Shown piece after piece: positions 35,269 to 45,925 of a DNA stretch of 64,000 nucleotides. Origin of the DNA: Podochytrium sp. JEL0797 (lineage: Eukaryota; Chytridiomycota; Chytridiomycetes; Chytridiales; Chytriomycetaceae); NCBI GenBank assembly GCA_027596195.1, contig JADGJG010000019.1, positions 1 to 64,000 on the forward strand, read 5' to 3'. How positions within the stretch are numbered: the stretch's first letter is position 1; the number at the start of each line of letters is the position of its first letter. The notes beneath the pieces were generated by a model. It made no database searches. It was not told the origin of the DNA and saw only the letters and a program-made list of their open reading frames with translations. The translations under genes were made by a program, and so were the position numbers.

Positions 35269-36892
35269 TTACTTCTGATACATGGGAGGAAACACATTCT
35301 TTCCCTTGAAAACCCTGGAACGAAAACGCGATGAGTACTCACCCCCTTTTCAAACGCACACACACACACACACAATAACGGCAACTCACACACTCCGTTT
35401 CACGTGGTTAATATACCCCTGCACGAATCCCGCATCCACCAACGCCTGAATCTCACACTCGGCGTCTTCGATCGTACATTCCTGCATCCCAGAAACCTGA
35501 CACGCCGTCATAAAATCATGGAACATGATGGAGTGAGGTTGGTTTTGTATCCGATATCTAATACCGACAGAAATTCAGTACATGCCCCCCTCTCCCCGTT
35601 CGCTGGCTAAAACAGAAAAGACTCAACACTTTGCGCAACAAGTTCCTCAACAACGAGACTTTCGTCCGGTCCCTCACTACCCCGAAACACTTGTATCGCA
35701 TCAACGCTGTCTGTCGCGCTGCTACATGGTACTCGAATGCGGCGTAATGGCCGGCTTGGATCGATTCAATGATGGGGTTGAACAGGTCGTCGAGGTTATA
35801 TTGGGTCAAGAGGGTGCGTGAGGGGGGGTACCCGAGGACGAGACGCGTGATGGTGAGGTAGATGAGGATTTGACTATTTATGAGTTTTTTGGGGAATTGT
35901 GCGCGGTTTTAGCAAAAAGACGCAAAGGGGACAAGGTGACGACACGCGATAAAAAGGAAAGGCACCCACCGCCTCTGCCCAAAACACTCCTCCGGGCACC
36001 TCCCCCACGCCACCTCCAAACTCTCCTCCGCGCCCCCAAAATCACCCTCCCCCAACCGAAACCGGCCCAACCAGAAATTAAACGTAACCACCTCCTGCGG
36101 CGCAAAATCTGAAAACGACATGTATCGCAGCACGAGGTCCACTTGTTCAATGATTTTCGGGCATCGTGTGAGCTCGTTGAGGGCGAAACAGATTTTGAAG
36201 GACGCGTTGATGGGGATAAAGAAGGAGAAGCCGCGGGGGGTGGAGGAGTGGCGCGATTTGAGGCTGGTAGTTTGTGTGTATCGATTTTGAGATATGGGAC
36301 TCAGGCGTTCGTGCAACTGGGATGTTTACATTTCGGGAACAGAACCCAACCGCGGAAACGTATCGAGCGTCTTGACTGCATTCCTTAATGTATTTGCAGG
36401 ATTCGGGTCCTAAAATACGAGAGGGGGGGGGGGATCAAACTGGTGTTCAAGAGGGATCGGGAATCCAACCCAAAACAACGCAAACGCACCAGAAACGCCA
36501 GCATCACCAAATCGCTGCACACAACCCTCAACACATCAATATGCCACATTTCACATTGATACGCTTCAAACGCACTGTTATTCAACCCGGCAAGGGAAAG
36601 ATTTCAGTCCCTTTGGCACGTCTTGTGCAAACAAGACTCACATGAACATGGCGAGATAGTTGGCATGCATCTCTGCTTCTTGGCCACACAGGAACTTGAA
36701 GTAGAGCCTGGCGATCGCACTCAAGTCCTGCGGGATGGAGGGAGGGAAGGCAACGACGGGTGACTGCGCGAGGTCGTGTGCCATTTCGGATACGAAGGTG
36801 TCATCGACTCGGGCGGAGAGGAGGGACGAGAGGGATGGGGCGGATCGGTTCGTGGTGGCCGTGGAGAAGGCGGTGAGCCAGTCGGAAAGCAT
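35269..36892 (-). CDS. PCI-domain protein of the CSN12/PCID2 (Thp1) family
   Basis: Seven exons (36642-36892, 36490-36574, 36330-36409, 35970-36263, 35628-35873, 35390-35557, 35269-35314) give 389 residues, with every phase consistent. Family members are the TREX-2 mRNA-export subunit Thp1/PCID2 and the COP9-associated Csn12. Seen in order: AIARLYFKFLCG, WHIDVLRVVCSDLVMLAFL, NASFKICFALNELTRCPKII, the TPR-like FNFWLGRFRLGEGDFGGAEE, ILIYLTITRLVLGYPPS, then the PCI winged-helix portion TQYNLDDLFNPIIESIQAG, SLLRNLLRKVYRIQ, and AECEIQALVDAGFVQGYINH, ending VVFKGKNVFPPM as in the family. The exon 2 donor GTGCGT was chosen because it alone joins the flanks in phase. A (CA)n microsatellite lies in the last intron. 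Csn12 versus PCID2 cannot be settled by eye. Confidence 0.88.
35357..35374 (+). repeat. (CA)n microsatellite, intronic
   Basis: Nine CA units inside the last intron of the PCI-domain gene. Confidence 0.85.
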
Positions 36893-37212
36893 TGGGGCGC
36901 GTTTTGGCGATTGGCAAAGATATTTTTTTGCAGTGAACTTCCAGAGAACTTCAAGAAAGAAGAACTTAAAGGACTACCCGTGAGAAAGGTTAAAAAAAGG
37001 TTTGTGCGGTATTCGTTTCATAGCGTTGCATCACGGAGGTTGAAGAAAGGTTTGTCCTTGGAGAGAGAAAGAGATATGAGTCGTGTGAGTCGTGTATCAT
37101 CGCGTATAAGTTTAGAGGGGCACGAACGGCATTTTCTTCATTGGCGCGTGAAAACAAGATTAGGTGTCCAATGATTTTCTTGGCCCGAATTCGAGCCTTC
37201 TAATCTTGATGA
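36893..37212. promoter_or_regulatory. Divergent promoter region
   Basis: About 320 bp between the start codons of the PCI-domain gene (minus) and the LRR-SAM gene (plus). No supported ORF. Base composition becomes more A/T-rich towards the LRR gene. Confidence 0.4.
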
Positions 37213-39384
37213 ATGAATTTTAGAATGTTTAACCACGTCTTGCTCATTGCCGCATTCGCTGCCGATCCAGCACTCGCAGAAACAGACTGTCAATTGATGA
37301 TCCGAGTTTGGCCAGCCCTGTTTCCCAACCCCACTGCGTGTTGCAACACCACAGTTGCCACTGCTGTCGTTTGCAATCGAAATGATGCCATCATCTCCAT
37401 GTCAGCTTTTTCTCTGCTTCTCTTCCCTCTTGTGACATCTGCCATGTCTAAAACAGATTTGCTCTATCAGAAGCCACGCGGAAATGGGCATGACCGGCAA
37501 TTTTCCGACAGCTTTGCCTCCCAATCTGGTTTTTTTGTAAGTGAGCCAGGTTGTGGAGGTAGTTTTATTCATATAATCAATAGGAATGTTTCCAATAACA
37601 AATTGACTGGAATTCTTCCAGTTCTCCCATCCTCCCTTCAAACACTGTAAGAAACTTGGAAAAAATAACTGCGCATTTCATCCCATTCCTCTTCAGGGAT
37701 CTTGCTGTAAATCATCTGACAGGAACTATTCCAGTGCTACCCGCAAATCTCACATTCTTGTATGTGCTCTGCTGCCTCATCCTTCCTCATGACATTATTT
37801 AGGGATCTTTGGTCTAACTATTTTACGGGGACAATTCCAGCATTGCCAGAATCCCTCTCAATATTGTATTCTTTTCTATTAATTTCTCATAGCTTCTGAT
37901 TCGCATTTGACAGGTCTCTGAGTTCAAACCTGTTGACTGGAAATATTCCAGTGCTGCCAGCAAACCTCACATTCTTGTATGGACATAAATGTTACATTAT
38001 TCTTTCTCATTGTGTTTTTTTAGGAGTCTTTGGTCCAACAATTTGACAGGGTCAATTCCTGCATTGCCAACACCCCTTGTGACCATGTATTTTTCATTTT
38101 CTATTCATCTCTCATTCAAGCATGCTCATGATTCACATTTCTCCAGGGATATTCATTCAAATCAATTGACTGGAACTATTCCAGTGCTGCCAGCAGCCCT
38201 CAATTATTTGTGTGACACTTCTTTCTCTCTGTCATAATATTCTTCTGATTCCAATTGGACCAGGGACCTTCATTTCAATAATTTGACTGGACCAATTCCA
38301 AAATTACCTACTCTCTCCTATTATCTGTATGACCTCTGTCATTATTATATTCTCTTATGCACAGTTCACAGGGATCTTCATTCAAACCAGTTGACTGGAA
38401 CTATTCCAGAGTTGCCTCCCAATCTAGGAACATTGTATGACTATTCCCCCCCCCCCCCTCCCTTCTTCAACTATTTCTAAAATCAAAAATTGCAGGAATT
38501 TGGCTTTCAATCACTTGAGTGGATCCATTCCAACAAATGTCCCTTTTGCCTCACCTCTGTAAGCATCAAGCATTGAATTTCATAGAAAAAAATGTGTTTA
38601 CATTCTTTCATTTCAGAAGTGGAAACTGTTTTGATAATGCTGCTGCTTTCTATGCTGTCAACAATTGTTCATCACAATCTGCCCCAACTCAATCACAACC
38701 TGTATCAACTGCTGTAATTGCTGGAGGTGCTGTGGGTGGCTTGGTTGGTGCTTGCCTTCTTGGTTTCCTTGTGTTTTATCTGTGCAGGCACCAGAGCCAA
38801 CACAAGTCAATGCATCCTCCCCTCCCTCTTCTTCCTTCACCTGGAATTGAGGCTGCAGAAGTGATTGTTTCTCCTTTGGAGGAAGTGATCCCCATTCAAG
38901 ACACTGTGATTGATAAGCATCCAGAGATCTTTACAGCAATGATGCAACAATTGAATCCCCGTGGGAAGTCAAATGTGTTTGATGCAATGGAGCAAAGCTC
39001 AGGGGCTCAGGACTATTCGAAAAGAATCCAGTTGAATCCAAACTCTCCAGAATTGTGGACTTCAGGAGAGGTGGGAAGCTGGTTGACAAGTTTGAAATAT
39101 GGAGAGGAGATTGTTGCCTGTTTCAGAGGTGAATATTACTTTGAAATTTTGTGTGAGACTGAAATCTTGATTTAGATCGCAATTGTGATGGGGTATTCTT
39201 GAAAATGATGAGTGCCACTGAAGGAGGATGTTTGCATATTCTCTCATCCCAGTTCAATATTGGGAGCAGTCGGTTTTTGTTGACACATCAAATCTGTGGA
39301 TTGTTTAATGGTGGCAGTGCTTCACATTTGACTCAAGCTGGCACTCAAGTGCAAGGAGATGCTCCACCAGCATATATTGGGTAG
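37213..39384 (+). CDS. LRR receptor-like single-pass protein with SAM-like cytoplasmic domain
   Basis: Thirteen exons give 513 residues: 37213-37400, 37471-37536, 37584-37646, 37697-37759, 37803-37865, 37914-37976, 38024-38086, 38147-38209, 38264-38326, 38372-38434, 38496-38558, 38617-39128, 39176-39384. A signal peptide (MFNHVLLIAAFAADPALAE, after a short leader) precedes a Cys-rich cap (CCNTTVATAVVCNRNDAII). Ten LRRs of the plant-like L..N.LTG.IP.LP type follow, one per exon, each exon bounded by phase-2 introns. Next come a CFDN..VNNC cap, a transmembrane helix (AVIAGGAVGGLVGACLLG onward, ending FYLCRH), a linker, and a C-terminal SELWTSGEVGSWLTSL-like region (as PELWTSGEVGSWLTSLKY) resembling a SAM domain. 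The gene is visibly more A/T-rich than its neighbours. A polyadenylation-like AATAAA follows near 39430; extra coding sequence at 39520-39700 is possible but not needed. Confidence 0.85.
37471..38558 (+). repeat. Array of ten LRR-encoding exons, nine of exactly 63 nt
   Basis: Exons of 66, 63, 63, 63, 63, 63, 63, 63, 63 and 63 nt alternate with introns of 43-62 nt. Each exon starts one base into a Leu or Met codon and ends two bases into the next, so each encodes exactly 21 residues and any exon can be lost or duplicated without a frameshift. The coding units share the pattern D-L-x-x-N-x-L-T-G-x-I-P-x-L-P. Confidence 0.9.
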
Positions 39385-39802
39385 AGAAGCAGATGGAATG
39401 CAGGATGCAAAAATTGTATATATTTTTCAAATAAATCAGGGATAAATCAGTGCAAATGTACACCTGCTTGTCTTTATTCCCCATCACCCAATTTGCTTAC
39501 AAATAAATTTTTGTACCTTAGCCACAACATTCACATGCTCCAACAACTGAGAAATTTAAAGTTGAGGGAGTGAAGCCATCAAAATGGACAATGAGGAGGA
39601 GGCAGATCAATCTCTCCGGCAATGGGGGGAATCTTTATGATAGTTGTCCCTCAAGCTCTGCTTCTTCTATCACCATTCTTCATCCAGAAAAGGTATACAT
39701 TTAGATAAAGGGAAATGATATTGGCAAATTTAAGGGAGTCAAAGACAAACACAAAAACACACTCTATTTTCTTTTCCTTTGGTGTTAAACACATCACAAA
39801 CA
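39385..39802. other. Spacer with a possible extra exon
   Basis: 3' flank of the LRR-SAM gene, with AATAAA-like signals near 39430 and 39503. A frame at about 39522-39693 is open after an acceptor-like TTAG and ends at a donor-like GTATAC, but I cannot tie it to a gene. The rest is A/T-rich with no recognisable content. Confidence 0.4.
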
Positions 39803-40753
39803 ATTAAATTCAGTTATAAGAGATATATATATTTGCGGATGAACCTGCTCTACCAGCTCATGTGAATGATGAAGTTCCCTTGCATTGACATTGCAAGCAC
39901 CACGCAAATAGTAGTGCTGTACAGCTGGAGACTGTTGGACCTTGCAAGTTGGACACTGTGTGTTTTAATTTGATCCGAAAAGCTTCACTCCCATTTTATG
40001 AAAACGAAATCCCAAAAACTCACCACAAGCAGATCCCTTTCTCCCACCTTCTTCTCACACCCAGAACATTCAATATTCCCCCACCCTGGAGACTAATTCT
40101 CGATACTGCACCCACTTGAGAGAAACAGCTGCATGAGGGCATTGTTCTTCCACCCACCATTTCAGCATCCATGTTTGCGCCGTTGTCTAAAAAGAGTTGA
40201 CAGAGTTCCACATGTTCAGTCTAAAATGAAGGGAGTTGGGTTGAGAAACTCGTGAACTCAAATGGGAAACAAAGCCCTCAGCAGACAAATGAAGTGGCGT
40301 CCTCCCTTCAATCTTGACACTATTCACATCTGCCCCAAACTCCAATAAAATCTTGGCCCCCTCACACATACTCGCAGTCACAGCTAAATGAAGCGGAACC
40401 ACCTCCGTATCCAGGCGTACATGCACGTTTGCACCATTCTTGCATAAGAGGTATACCATGAGTCCACGGCCACGATTACTTGCTGCGTGGAGAGAAGTAT
40501 ATTTTTCTTTGCATGTACCTGTGGATTTGATGTTAATCCCCAACTTGATTAAATGAAGGACACATTTGAATGCGCCATTTTGGGCGGCAAAGTAGGGAGA
40601 GGTGAAGTTGGCTTTTTCATTGGGGCATTCTGCTCCAGCAGCCATTTCAAAATCTCAATCTGCTGGAAATCGCATGCCGCGCAAAGAAGCCTCGAATTGC
40701 CGTGATGTGTGCCCAAAAGGCTGTACCCGCACTCCGCCAGGTGTTGACGCCCC
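39803..40753 (-). pseudogene. Decayed partial tandem copy of the TIR-like/NACHT/ankyrin gene (3' end)
   Basis: This segment repeats the 3' part of the neighbouring gene (about 40838-41840): the last ankyrin units, the Cys-rich exon and the final exon, in the same order. Shared peptides include GRGLMVYLLCKNGANVHV versus GRGPMVYLLCKSGANVHA, and EGAKILLEFGADVNSV in both. It lacks the NACHT and upstream domains. A deletion of about 30 bp in the penultimate ankyrin unit (near 40140) shifts the frame, the cap exon loses the Cys-pair frame, and the original stop context is altered. An unequal crossover within the gene followed by decay is the simplest reading. Confidence 0.8.
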
Positions 40754-40771
40754 TAACACATTTGTGCCACA

Positions 40772-40794
40772 TGTGTGTGTGTGTGTGTGTGTGT
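40772..40794 (+). repeat. (GT)n microsatellite
   Basis: About eleven GT units at the junction between the decayed copy and the intact gene, followed by a G-rich stretch. Confidence 0.85.
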
Positions 40795-40855
40795 ATGTGG
40801 GGGAGGGGGGGTGTATTCTCTTTTATTTTAACTATAGGAACATTAAATTCAGTAA

Positions 40856-43800
40856 TCAGAAATGGATATATTTGTTGAGCTTGGCAACAGGATCAATCTG
40901 CTCCATCAGCTCATGTGAACGATGAAGTTCACTTGCTTTGAGGTTGCAAGCACCACACAAATAGTAGTGCTGTACTGCAGGAGACTGTTGGACCTTGCAG
41001 GTTGGACACTGTGTGTTGTAATTTGATGAGAAACACTTCACTCCCATTTCATGCAAAGAAATTCCCAGAAACTCACCATAAACAGAGCCCCTTCTCCCAC
41101 CTTCTTTTTACACCCTGAACACGCAATATTTCCCCACCCGCGCGACAAATTCTCGAGACTACACCCACTCAAGAGAAACAGGTGCACAAGGGCCTCGTTT
41201 CCAGCATGCAGCGCGAAATGGAGGGGTCTCCACCCGTCCACCATTTCGGCATCTACATTTGCGCCGCTGTCTAAAAATAGTTGACAGAGTTCTACATGTT
41301 CAGTCTGAAATAAAAGGTGTGTTGGGTTTAGAAACTCATGAAATCCAAATGAGAAACCAAACACAAACCTCGGCAGACAAATGAAGCGGCGTCCTCCCCT
41401 CCCTCTCGACACTATTCACATCCGCTCCAAACTCCAATAAAATCTTGGCCCCCTCACACGTACTTGCAGTCGCCGCCAAATGAATCGGAACCTCCCCCTT
41501 TGTCGTGCATGCATGCACGTTCGCGCCACTCTTGCATAAGAGGTACACCATGGGTCCACGGCCACGCTCACTCGCGGCGTGAAGAGGAGTATATTTTCCT
41601 CTGCTTGTGCCGGTTGCTTCCAGGTTGATTCCATTCTTGATTAAGTGGAGGGCACACTCGACGGCACCATTTTGGGCGGCAAGGTAGAGAGGGGAAATGT
41701 TGTCGTTGGGGTCTTCCATCGGGACATTTTGCTCCAGAAGCCATTTCAAGATGTCAATCTGATGGAAATTGCATGCCGTGTGAAGAAGCCTTGAACTGCC
41801 ACGATGCTTGCCTAAAAGGCTGTACCCACACTCTGCCAAGTGTTTTAGCACTTCAACATTCCCGCCGTACACGGCTGTAAACATGGCAGTCGTATCATGA
41901 GAGGTTTGAATCATGGGGTCAGCGCCATGCGCGAGGAGGAGTTTGGTGGCTTCCAGGTTTCCCATTTCCGTGGCGAGGTGGAGGGGTGTGCTTTTCGGGT
42001 AGAAGAACGCGTTTAAAAGGTTCGGGTTTGCATTGGCCGTGAGGAGGTGCGAGATGATTTGAATGTTGCGGCTGCGGCAGGCGTGGTGGAGTGGAGATTC
42101 GAGTGTGTCGTCTTGGGCGTTTGGGTTGGACCCATGGTGGAGTAGACAGGTGACTGTGGAGACGTGTTCACGCAGGACGGCGAAGTGGAGAGGTGTGCGG
42201 CCTTTTGAGTCGGTGGAGCTTGGTGATGGGAAGAGCTTCAGCATGAGATCGAGGATGCAGGTGTGACCGTATTCGGCGGCGTAGTGGAGAGCTGTTTTGT
42301 CGTCATCGCGAGAGTTTGGAGCGGAGACCAAGGAAGGGTCAATAAGCAGCGATATAGCTCGATCGACAATACCGTCCACAATGACTTCCTGCAAGGGATT
42401 CTACCAAACAAAATGTGAGAATACAAGAAGTTAACACCAAATACAAACGACCATACCATTCCACTCGCCCTCACAAGCCCCCCAACAGAAACCTTCACTA
42501 AATACTCCTTCACCTTCCCACTCGCCAAAAACCGTAACGTGTTGACTCCCCAAAACACCTTCTCCTCCACATTCGCCCCCTTCTCCGCCAACAGCTTCAC
42601 AATCTCCAGATTCCCTCCATAAATAGCAGTCTGCAACAAACTGAACCCACGTTCCCCCAAATTCATAGCGAACGTGGATACGGGGGTCCAACCCATTATA
42701 TTGAGATTCGTGTGTGTGTGTGTGACGAGACTTTCGCACACGCTGAGGTTACCGAGTTTCACGGATTCGTAGAGGAGTGTGGATTTGTAGTATCCTGTTG
42801 CTTCGGCTCGGGTGAGGAGATTGTCCGGGGAATCGGGCGCGTTTGTGAGGAGGAGGGATGTGACGGGACCGCGACCCGAGGCAACGGTGGCAAGGAGTGC
42901 AGCTTCCGAATGCAGCTGCATGAAGTCTTGGAAGTTGCTCGGCATGGGACGCGTTGTTGTGCCGAGAGACTCGAGATGATCCATCCAATGCATGGATGCA
43001 TATTCGACGGGGGTTGCGGAGTTGGAAGTGGCCGGTTTCATGCCCAGAAGAAAGTCTACCTTGCGATACACCGAAATCCCCGTGTGGTCCCATTCATGGG
43101 TGGTGAGATCGAGACACTTATTGAGAATCAACAAATTGGATTGGACGGGGTCAATTCGGAACGGGGTTGCGTCCCCAGAGCAACGCGGTTGGGAGACCAG
43201 GAAATCAGCGATGGACTTGTGCATGAACGTGACGGAGGAGTCGAAAATGCGGAGGAAGGGGGATATTCTGGATAACACGGATCTGGTGGTGGAAAAGTCT
43301 TGGTCGGCCAAGGCGGCCAGTGTTGTGACTCCAACAGGCTGCTTGAGGGCCGCCAAGATTCCAACAACAGAGTGGAATGCGATGAGATCGTCTTGGTTTA
43401 ATTCTGGGTAGAACCGGCGGAGAGACGCTTTGTAGATGTTGTCGAGATCCATTCCCGAGACTTGCAGTGTCGCAAGGGAAGCCTCCACATTCGCGCTTGC
43501 AACCAGAAACTCGATCGTGAAGAACATCCAAACAAAGAGGCCACCCGAAAGGTCGCAGAGCGTATTCACGAGAGTGTGGAGTTTGGCTGGGTCGGCGAGT
43601 TTGGGTTGAAGAGCTTGGAGGGCATCGGTCGCGTAGATTTCAATATCAGCCTTGTTCACTTCGCTGCTGAGCTCAAGGATGCAGGACTCTGAGTCCTTGA
43701 GCAGATTGTAAAACTCGTCACCGGGCCGACTCGTGATGAACAGCTTAACGGACAGTGGCAGATTGGGAAGAGTGGCTTCAAGAGCTCGCAGGAAAGCTGT

Positions 43801-45502
43801 ACGTGGAGCAGAGTTCTCTGGGGCACATTCATCCAACGCGTCGAAGCAGATCAACACGGGTGCTGGGTTGAGTCGATATTTGAGCGGGTTGATGAGGAGG
43901 ATTTGGAGCAGCTCTTCGATAGGCATGTTGAGGTTTGGTTTCATTTCGGCAAGTTGTCCCAAATATCCGCAAATCTCCGGGTCAACTTGCGCCAGCTACA
44001 AAAAAATATTTGTCAGCGCCAAATATCGAGCCAGCTGAAATGAGAATTCACGTACCTGATATGCCAGCGTCCGGATCATCCAAGCCGGATCACTCCTTTT
44101 TCTTTCATCAAACTTGCAAAAAAAGAACCCCGCCGCATTCACGCGATGATCCAACGTCACTGCGGCCGCAATCACAGACTTGCCCGATCCCGCATCCCCC
44201 GACAACCAAAACACCTGCTGTCTCGAATGCGAATCCACCACCCACTCGCAGACTTGATCAATCACCCAGTTTCGCGTCAATGGGTGTCGTTTGCGTGAGA
44301 TTTCGTCACGAGCTGCCGCGAGATCAACAGGGTCTAAAAACGAGTGGATGGAGAGAAGTATTTCGTTGCGAGGTGGTGCGGTTGGGGGTGTGAACACTGA
44401 AGGGACTTGGACGGCAGAGTCGACGGCGTATTGGGGAAGTGCATCGATCGACGCGAGCGAATACAATTGGGCTCGAACCGCGTGCGCGAAAGCGAGAAGA
44501 TCCGCATCTCTTGTGGGTTTGTTGATGGCGATCGTTGTGTAGGCGGTTTCTTCGAGGAGGAGCATGGAGGAACGGTGAGGGCCATTATCTGCCTTGATTA
44601 CGAAGATGGGGCAGCGGCGTAAAATGGATTCTTTGAGTTCGATTTGGTTGCGATCTGAGGACTGTTTTTGGTTTAATTCACGTCGTTGCAGCTTTGTAAA
44701 AGCTCAAACCTCGTATTCTCTCGACAGCAGACAAACAAAGATGGCCGCCTTCGAAGGATGACTGCCAGACTCCGTGTGAGAATCTTGAACCAAGAACCCG
44801 CGCTGCTCGAGAAACGTTCTGAGGCTTTGACTTGTGCGAAGTTGAACCGAGCTGGGCGATTAAATCAAAATAATATTAGTCAGCTCGATCCGGCATTTTG
44901 AAGGTCGGATCCACACACCTGCGACTCAAGTACACATGTGCGACGCAGTTTGATGGCAGAATCAGATCAGTAAACCGAGAGTCCGGCGCGCCTCCGCGTT
45001 GTTTGGACTTGGATTTCGGATCCATCGAGTCGAGCGGTCCAGCGAATTGGTACACGTCAAACATGCTGTCGTACTCTTTCTTGTCCGCGTCGTCGGGATC
45101 TGATTCCAAAACGGGGTCCAAGACTTGGATTTGCTCGGCGATCGATTCACGGGGTGAGCCGGGATCTTCCGTTGTGTGCAATTCCTCGTACGGATGGGCA
45201 GTGAGGTCGTTGATGGAATTAACCATTCTCGAGTCCGCGTTATCCACTTCAGATAAGGTGGTGGGGCACTCCGTCGGATCGATGATCGGTTCGGCATTCG
45301 GCGTGTGTGAGGTGGAAACTATCACCGGACCCAGACCCATGTTGGTGGCCTTGCGGCGAAGGATGATGCGCTGCAGTCGTTGCTTGAACGAAGGGGGGAA
45401 CGGCAGACAGTCCATCTGGATCAAACTTGGCTTTTTGGTTTTGGGGCTTGGGCTGTCTTGGCCCTTGCACGCGGACCTGCACAGCAAAAATTCCAGGGCC
45501 AT
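40856..45502 (-). CDS. NLR-type protein: TIR-like, NACHT NTPase, ankyrin repeats, C-terminal zinc module
   Basis: Seven exons (44919-45502, 44710-44851, 44056-44661, 42457-43995, 41369-42400, 41077-41304, 40856-41008) give 1427 residues, all phases matching. Residues 1-185 are acidic and disordered. Residues ~186-310 look like a divergent TIR domain: VAHVYLSR strand, SQSLRTFLEQRGFLVQDSHT, AAIFVCLLSREYE, then RCPIFVIKAD. The STAND/NACHT ATPase has Walker A (VFWLSGDAGSGKSVIAAAV), Walker B (VLICFDALDEC) and a sensor-like LFITSRPGDEF. A winged-helix region and about twelve ankyrin repeats (DKTALHYAAEYGHTCILDLM, STPLHLATEMGNLEATKLLL and others) follow. The end has three Cys pairs, CSGC, CPTC, CGAC, likely a zinc ribbon or MYND-like fold. 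STAND proteins of this plan sense ligands and signal, often in immunity or self/non-self recognition; that role is inference. Start ATG uncertain; MDCLPFPPSF is an alternative. Confidence 0.88.
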
Positions 45503-45925
45503 GCCCAGCCCAGACAGTGGCCACCCTGTTTTCCCAGCTGTAAAGAACAGGCTTTCTCTCCCGCTCTCTCGAAAGCTTCGGCATCGGTTAGTATTTGGTC
45601 ACGAAGTGAGGAAGAGAAAATTAAAAGGTTTGTTCCAGTCTCTTCCAATTGTTATTATAGTCATTTTGAGTTTATATAGAACGTAATTTGTCGCGACGGT
45701 GCTGAGAACCATGCAGAATCTACGTGTGAATTTTCACGGATGCAAACAGAGTGAAGGGTGAGAGGAGTTGAAGTCCGCCATTTTTTAAATCTAACTATTG
45801 TGCAAAAACAGCGAAACAGAACAACGCAATAAAAAACGAAATATAGAATTCCCGCGGATCCGAAAACATGTCTCGTTCCCCCTGTCTACCAATTTTTTCG
45901 TCTACACCGCCACCACGCACCACCA
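45503..45925. promoter_or_regulatory. Spacer with presumed promoter of the NLR-type gene
   Basis: About 420 bp, A/T-rich between 45640 and 45860. No supported gene. It also holds the 3' flank of the GATA gene. Confidence 0.4.

Noticed and set aside
39522..39693. Open stretch between an acceptor-like and a donor-like site downstream of the LRR-SAM gene
   Set aside because: It would need a poorly supported donor inside the last LRR-SAM exon, and polyadenylation-like signals lie before it, so it is mentioned only in the spacer.
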